Below, in pieces: positions 6,901 through 9,962 of a stretch of 9,962 bases of DNA. The position numbers were made by a program, and so were the translations under genes. Source of the DNA: Gemmatimonadota bacterium (GTDB taxonomy: Bacteria > Gemmatimonadota > Gemmatimonadetes > Longimicrobiales > Longimicrobiaceae); NCBI GenBank assembly GCA_019348265.1, contig JAHWJV010000093.1:1-9962 (forward strand), read 5' to 3'. The first letter of the stretch is position 1, and each line of letters starts with the position of its first letter. The notes beneath the pieces were generated by a model that worked only from the letters and a program-made list of their open reading frames with translations, made no database searches and was not told the origin of the DNA.

Positions 6901-8017
6901 ATGCGGCTCCCGAGGTGTCTCGGCGAATTTCGTGGAGAAAAGCGAGATGCTCCCGCGCGATGCGGTCCCAGCGGAAGCGCTCGGCCGACATCCGCGCGGA
7001 GTGGCTGACGCGGGTACGCTCCCCCGGGTCGTCCAGGAGCGCCGCGACTCGCGCGGCGAGGGCCGCGGGATCTTCCGCGGGTACGAGAAAGCCGCCGTTC
7101 GGCTCGTCCACCACCTCGGGCAGAGAGCCCGCCGCCGCCGCCACGATCGGCACACCCGCCGCCATGGCCTCGGCGGCGACCATACCGAACCCCTCGAAGC
7201 GCGACGGCATCAGCAGCACGCGGGCGCCGGCGAAGAGTACCTGCTTTTCGTCCTCGCTCGCGGAGCCCAGCAGCTTCACGTTCGCCGCGATCCCCAGGCG
7301 GTCGGCGCCCTCCCGCACGCGCGCGACGTCCTTCCCTCGTCCGGCGACCCGCAGCTCCAGACCCGGACGCTCGCGCACCAGGATCGCGAAAGCCTCCAGC
7401 AGCGTGTCCAGCCCCTTCTGAAACCAGTCCAGCCGGCCGAAGTAGAGCAGGTAGTCCGCTTCGCGACGCTCCAGCTGAAAGAGGTCGTCCGGAACGCCCG
7501 CCTGAACCAGGCGCACCTTCGCGCCCGCGGGAACGAGCTCCGAGAGAGTCGCGAAAGTTGCCGCGCTCGTCGCGGTGAACCACCGCGCCCGCAGGAGCAT
7601 GCGGCGCTCGAGCGTACCCACCGCGCCGCCGAGCAGCGCCCCCCAGCGTTCTCCGGCGCTCGGCCCCGTGACGTGGTGAACGGTGATGCCCACCGGCGCG
7701 CGGAGCGGTATCCGAAGGGGCGTGTAGACCGAAAAGTCGAAAACCGCCACGTCGTAGCCGCCCCGGGCGAGGAGGCGGCTCGCGGCGGCCGCGTACGTCA
7801 GCCGGCTCCACGCATACGGGGTTCGGCTGCCGAGGCGAAGATACTGGACTCCGTCGACGACACCGTCTTCGGCCCCGGGGTAGTTACCGGTCGCTACCGT
7901 CGCATCGACGCAATCCACCAGACGCCTGTACAGCTCCAGCACCCGCACCGCTCCACCGCCGGCGACCCAGGGGTTCCGCGGGTCGTCGTAGATGCAGTGG
8001 AGCACCCGGAGCTTCAC
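6899..8017 (-). CDS. Family 4 glycosyltransferase (GT-B fold)
   Basis: A complete 372-residue retaining glycosyltransferase with two Rossmann domains. The N-terminal domain starts MKLRVLHCIYDDP and has a glycine-rich acceptor loop WVAGGGAVRVLEL (17-29). The donor domain contains LLYFGRLDWFQKGLDTLLEAF (190-210), the start of the GT4 signature, a strand LELRVAGRGKD (220-230), and the EX7E pair E275 and E283 within FEGFGMVAAEAMAAG, which binds the nucleotide sugar. No signal peptide or membrane helix is seen, so it acts at the cytoplasmic face. The GTG start at 8017 shares GTGA with the stop of the upstream methyltransferase, and the stop lies 11 nt from the YfhO gene start. The sugar and linkage cannot be read from sequence. 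It is only distantly similar in sequence to the other GT4 gene of the cluster, so it likely adds a different residue. Confidence 0.93.
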   Translation of the reverse strand: MKLRVLHCIYDDPRNPWVAGGGAVRVLELYRRLVDCVDATVATGNYPGAEDGVVDGVQYLRLGSRTPYAWSRLTYAAAASRLLARGGYDVAVFDFSVYTPLRIPLRAPVGITVHHVTGPSAGERWGALLGGAVGTLERRMLLRARWFTATSAATFATLSELVPAGAKVRLVQAGVPDDLFQLERREADYLLYFGRLDWFQKGLDTLLEAFAILVRERPGLELRVAGRGKDVARVREGADRLGIAANVKLLGSASEDEKQVLFAGARVLLMPSRFEGFGMVAAEAMAAGVPIVAAAAGSLPEVVDEPNGGFLVPAEDPAALAARVAALLDDPGERTRVSHSARMSAERFRWDRIAREHLAFLHEIRRDTSGAA

Positions 8018-8916
8018 GAGCGGCGGCGGGCGATGAAGAAGTTCGAGCCGACCACCAGGTCCCAGAACCCCCGCATCAGCGGGTTCTCGAAGGGCCAGCG
8101 CTGGTGACCCAACCAGCCGGCCAGCTTCCGCTTAAGCCCCGGACGCACCTCTTCCGGCCGCGAGATCCGATCGCGGAGGTAGTTGACCCAGAGCTCGCGC
8201 GGAGAGATCAGCGTCTCGAACCCGGCCGCCGCGAGAAGCTTTCTCAGCCGCCAGCGGGTCGGGATCACGCCGACGTCGTACGTACCTTCGCCGCCCCCGC
8301 GGAGCTTCTCGAAGTAGAGGATCTGCAGCCTGCGCGGCAGCAGCACGAGCCCGGCGAGATCGTAGTGCGGATCGTTCCAGAGGCTGTACAGCGAGAACGG
8401 CTTCGGCGTGACCATGTACAGGAGCCCGCCCGGACGGAGGACCCGGCCGATCTCTCGCAGCGTGCCCTCCCGATCGGTGACGTGCTCCAGGACGTTGTCG
8501 AGGATCACCAGGTCGAATGATCGGTCCGGGAAGGGCAGAGCCTCGGCAATTCCCGCGGCCAGCGTTATGGCGACGCCATGCTCCTCCGCGCGTACCTTCG
8601 CACGCTGCAGGCTCTTGCGATCGAGCTCCAGCCCCGACGCCCGGGCACCCGACTCCGCGAAGGCGATGATCACCCCGGCGTCGCCGCAGCCGATGTCCAG
8701 CACGTCGGCGCCACTCGCGCGGAAGTCGGGGACATACTTCGCGAGCACGTCCAGCACGTAGAAGCCCCGCGCGTACTCGCTGACGTACAGCGTCTTCCAC
8801 GTCTCGAAGTTGTCCTCGCTCCACCATCCCGCGCGGTCCGCCTCGAGCAGCTCCAGGTAGCGGGGCTCGACGCGGGTCGTGTCCGTTCGCGTGATGCCGC
8901 GGTCTTTCGTGTGCAC
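8014..8916 (-). CDS. Class I SAM-dependent methyltransferase
   Basis: The 300-residue protein has a Rossmann-like methyltransferase core. Motif I is VLDIGCGDAG (72-81), the acidic end of strand 2 is in GLELD (95-99), motif IV is SFDLVILDNVLEHV (133-146) and motif VI is LRPGGLLYMVTPKP (160-173). An N-terminal region of about 65 residues rich in Trp and Tyr (AGWWSEDNFETWKTLYVSEY near 29-48) and a basic C-terminal part (about 235-300) with WVNYLRDR and WDLVVGSNFF probably bind the acceptor or the membrane. The only usable start is GTG at 8916, since an in-frame TGA lies 24 nt upstream (8940-8938) and no other start codon falls between; the purine-rich GGAGAAGACGAGAAG precedes it. Flanking glycosyltransferases suggest a sugar or lipid-linked glycan as substrate. 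Ubiquinone-type or small-molecule methylation cannot be excluded from sequence alone. Confidence 0.88.
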   Translation of the reverse strand: MHTKDRGITRTDTTRVEPRYLELLEADRAGWWSEDNFETWKTLYVSEYARGFYVLDVLAKYVPDFRASGADVLDIGCGDAGVIIAFAESGARASGLELDRKSLQRAKVRAEEHGVAITLAAGIAEALPFPDRSFDLVILDNVLEHVTDREGTLREIGRVLRPGGLLYMVTPKPFSLYSLWNDPHYDLAGLVLLPRRLQILYFEKLRGGGEGTYDVGVIPTRWRLRKLLAAAGFETLISPRELWVNYLRDRISRPEEVRPGLKRKLAGWLGHQRWPFENPLMRGFWDLVVGSNFFIARRRS

Positions 8917-8949
8917 GCTTCTCGTCTTCTCCGGTCGTCAGGGAGCGGT

Positions 8950-8984
8950 ATGATATCCTCTGGGTAGGCGCCCAACCAGTGCCG
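8950..8984 (-). promoter_or_regulatory. Possible promoter region of the methyltransferase-to-flippase operon
   Basis: The 90-nt gap 8917-9006 holds the only AT-rich patch nearby. On the minus strand TATCAT (8955-8950) matches a -10 box at 5 of 6, but no good -35 is found 16-18 nt upstream. The same region also shows GGCAC at 8983-8979 and GC at 8971-8970 with the 12-nt offset of sigma-54 promoters, though the -12 box reads GGGC instead of TTGC. Neither reading is strong. Confidence 0.25.
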
Positions 8985-9006
8985 TGGCCGCTCGGCACGA
9001 TCCGCG

Positions 9007-9962
9007 TTACCGCCTGGCGGCACCGCGAGCGCCAAGCTTCTCGTAGAGGGCGACCAGCCGGTCGAGAATCACGTCCCAGGAGAAGCGCGTGCGCACATCC
9101 TCTCGGGCGGCGGTACCCAGGCGCCGGGCGCGTGCGGGGTCGCGCTCGAGCGCTTCGATCGCCCGCGAGAGCGCGTGCGCATCGCCGGGCGGGACCAGGA
9201 GCCCGTTCTCGTCGTCCCGCACGATGTCCGTGATGCCGCCCGCCGCGGAGGCGATCACTGGCTTTCCGAACCCCATCGCCTCCAGCAGCACCACGCCGAG
9301 TCCCTCCACGTCGCCTTTGGCGTCCACCACGGCCGGCAGCACCAGCGCATCGCAGCGTTCCAAGCGCGCGCGCAGGAGCTCGTCCGAAGCGAAGCCGTGG
9401 AAGGTGACCCGCCCGGCCACGCCCAGCCTCCGCGCACGCTGTTGTAGTGGCTCACGTTCGGGTCCGTCGCCCACGACGTCGAGCTCGACACGCGAGCCGT
9501 TCGGTAGCGATCTGAGGGCGTCGAGCAGCACGTGCACACCCTTCCGCTCGACCAGCCGTCCCACGAACAGGAGCCGGAAGCGTTCGGGATCGATCGCGTG
9601 AGGGGGGAGCGATTCCGGTGCGTCCACGGCCGCGCCGAACGGAATGATGACCGTCTCGACGTCGGGGGAGAGCTCTCGCACCAGCCTCGCGGTGTAGTTG
9701 GAGATCGCGGTGACCGCGTCCGACCCGCGGATGATGCGGCGGAGGAGGGGCCGCAGGGGCCGGAGCTGGGACGCAGCCCAGGTCAGCTCCACGCCGAAGA
9801 AGGTGCTCACCAGCGGCGTCCCCGCAGCGCCCTTCGCCGCAAGCCCGAAGACTCCGTGCGGCAGAGGCCAGAACGCATGAACGAGGGAGAACTCCCCCGA
9901 GCGCGCCAGACGCGCCGCCGCAAGGGAGCCCATCACCAGATAACCGGGCAGAAGGGCCGAGA
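9007..9962 (-). CDS. Family 4 glycosyltransferase, N terminus cut by window edge
   Basis: The frame is open from the right edge to the TAA at 9009-9007 and gives 317 residues. GTG and ATG codons at 9936 and 9933 are probably internal, because the frame continues as SALLPGYLV just before them and the N-terminal glycine-rich loop of the fold is still missing. Visible parts, counted from the 9936 codon: end of the acceptor domain with HAFWPLPHGV (20-29) and FFGVELT (46-52); SDAVTAISNY (72-81), typical of the linker strand; donor domain with LLFVGRLVERKGVHVLLDAL (122-141); and the EX7E pair E211 and E219 in VEGLGVVLLEAMGFG. It is a retaining, cytoplasmic sugar transferase. It ends 90 nt before the methyltransferase, the widest gap in the cluster, so it may belong to the same or a separate transcript. 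The substrate is unknown. Confidence 0.92.
   Translation of the reverse strand, partial: SALLPGYLVMGSLAAARLARSGEFSLVHAFWPLPHGVFGLAAKGAAGTPLVSTFFGVELTWAASQLRPLRPLLRRIIRGSDAVTAISNYTARLVRELSPDVETVIIPFGAAVDAPESLPPHAIDPERFRLLFVGRLVERKGVHVLLDALRSLPNGSRVELDVVGDGPEREPLQQRARRLGVAGRVTFHGFASDELLRARLERCDALVLPAVVDAKGDVEGLGVVLLEAMGFGKPVIASAAGGITDIVRDDENGLLVPPGDAHALSRAIEALERDPARARRLGTAAREDVRTRFSWDVILDRLVALYEKLGARGAARR

Noticed and set aside
4569..7421. Plus-strand open frame of 950 codons antisense to the YfhO gene
   Set aside because: Its product is rich in Arg, Gly, Glu and His with no recognisable domain, and it lies opposite a clear membrane-protein gene. Long antisense frames are expected in GC-rich DNA.
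6888..7811. Upstream extension of the YfhO frame (308 more codons)
   Set aside because: It overlaps the GT4 gene in another frame, is Arg/Gly/Ala-rich low-quality sequence, and a good ribosome site with ATG at 6887 marks the real start.
8095..8104. Second copy of the palindrome CCAGCGCTGG, also found upstream of greA at 3372-3381
   Set aside because: It lies inside the methyltransferase coding region and a 10-nt GC-rich palindrome is expected by chance, so it does not support a shared operator.
6872..8107. Plus-strand open frame of 411 codons antisense to the GT4 gene
   Set aside because: No domain or membrane pattern; the opposite strand carries a complete GT4 enzyme with all motifs.
8949..8954. 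TATGAT on the plus strand as a promoter
   Set aside because: No plus-strand gene follows; it is the complement side of the palindromic GATATC patch ahead of the methyltransferase gene.

Overview
The window is gene-dense, GC-rich bacterial chromosome with no RNA gene, CRISPR array, insertion sequence or phage gene that I can see. An LPS-export ATPase (LptB) fragment at the left edge points to an outer-membrane (Gram-negative) bacterium. The strong GC bias, frequent GTG starts, the diverged sigma-54 and the style of the envelope genes would fit Gemmatimonadota or a similar GC-rich phylum. That placement is an inference, not something the sequence proves.

Layout. (1) Plus strand, 1-2748: the end of lptB, then rpoN (sigma-54) 11 nt later, then a membrane-anchored family 2 glycosyltransferase that starts at or just after the rpoN stop. 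This looks like one transcription unit and it ends at a strong hairpin at 2773-2799. (2) Minus strand, 2826-3344: greA, the transcript-cleavage factor, converging on the same hairpin. (3) A 139-nt gap (3345-3483) containing three inverted repeats just upstream of greA. (4) Minus strand, 9962 down to 3484: five envelope genes read in the order family 4 glycosyltransferase (cut by the window edge), class I SAM methyltransferase, second family 4 glycosyltransferase, YfhO-family polytopic membrane protein, and a UPF0104/LPG-synthase-TM-type polytopic membrane protein. Two of the junctions are 4-nt GTGA overlaps and one is an 11-nt gap, so the last four genes are almost certainly co-transcribed. 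A 90-nt gap (8917-9006) after the first glycosyltransferase may hold an internal promoter.

How the genes may work together. Two cytoplasmic sugar transferases, a methyltransferase, a GT-C-like YfhO protein and a flippase-like membrane protein together suggest assembly and decoration of a lipid-linked or surface glycan: sugars added inside, the lipid carrier moved across the membrane, and a final transfer outside. The plus-strand GT2 enzyme resembles polyprenyl-phosphate sugar synthases, which make the donor that a GT-C enzyme would use. A functional link across the greA gap is therefore plausible but only inferred. No individual family here is new; the combination, and the attachment of a glycosyltransferase to rpoN, are the parts worth a second look.
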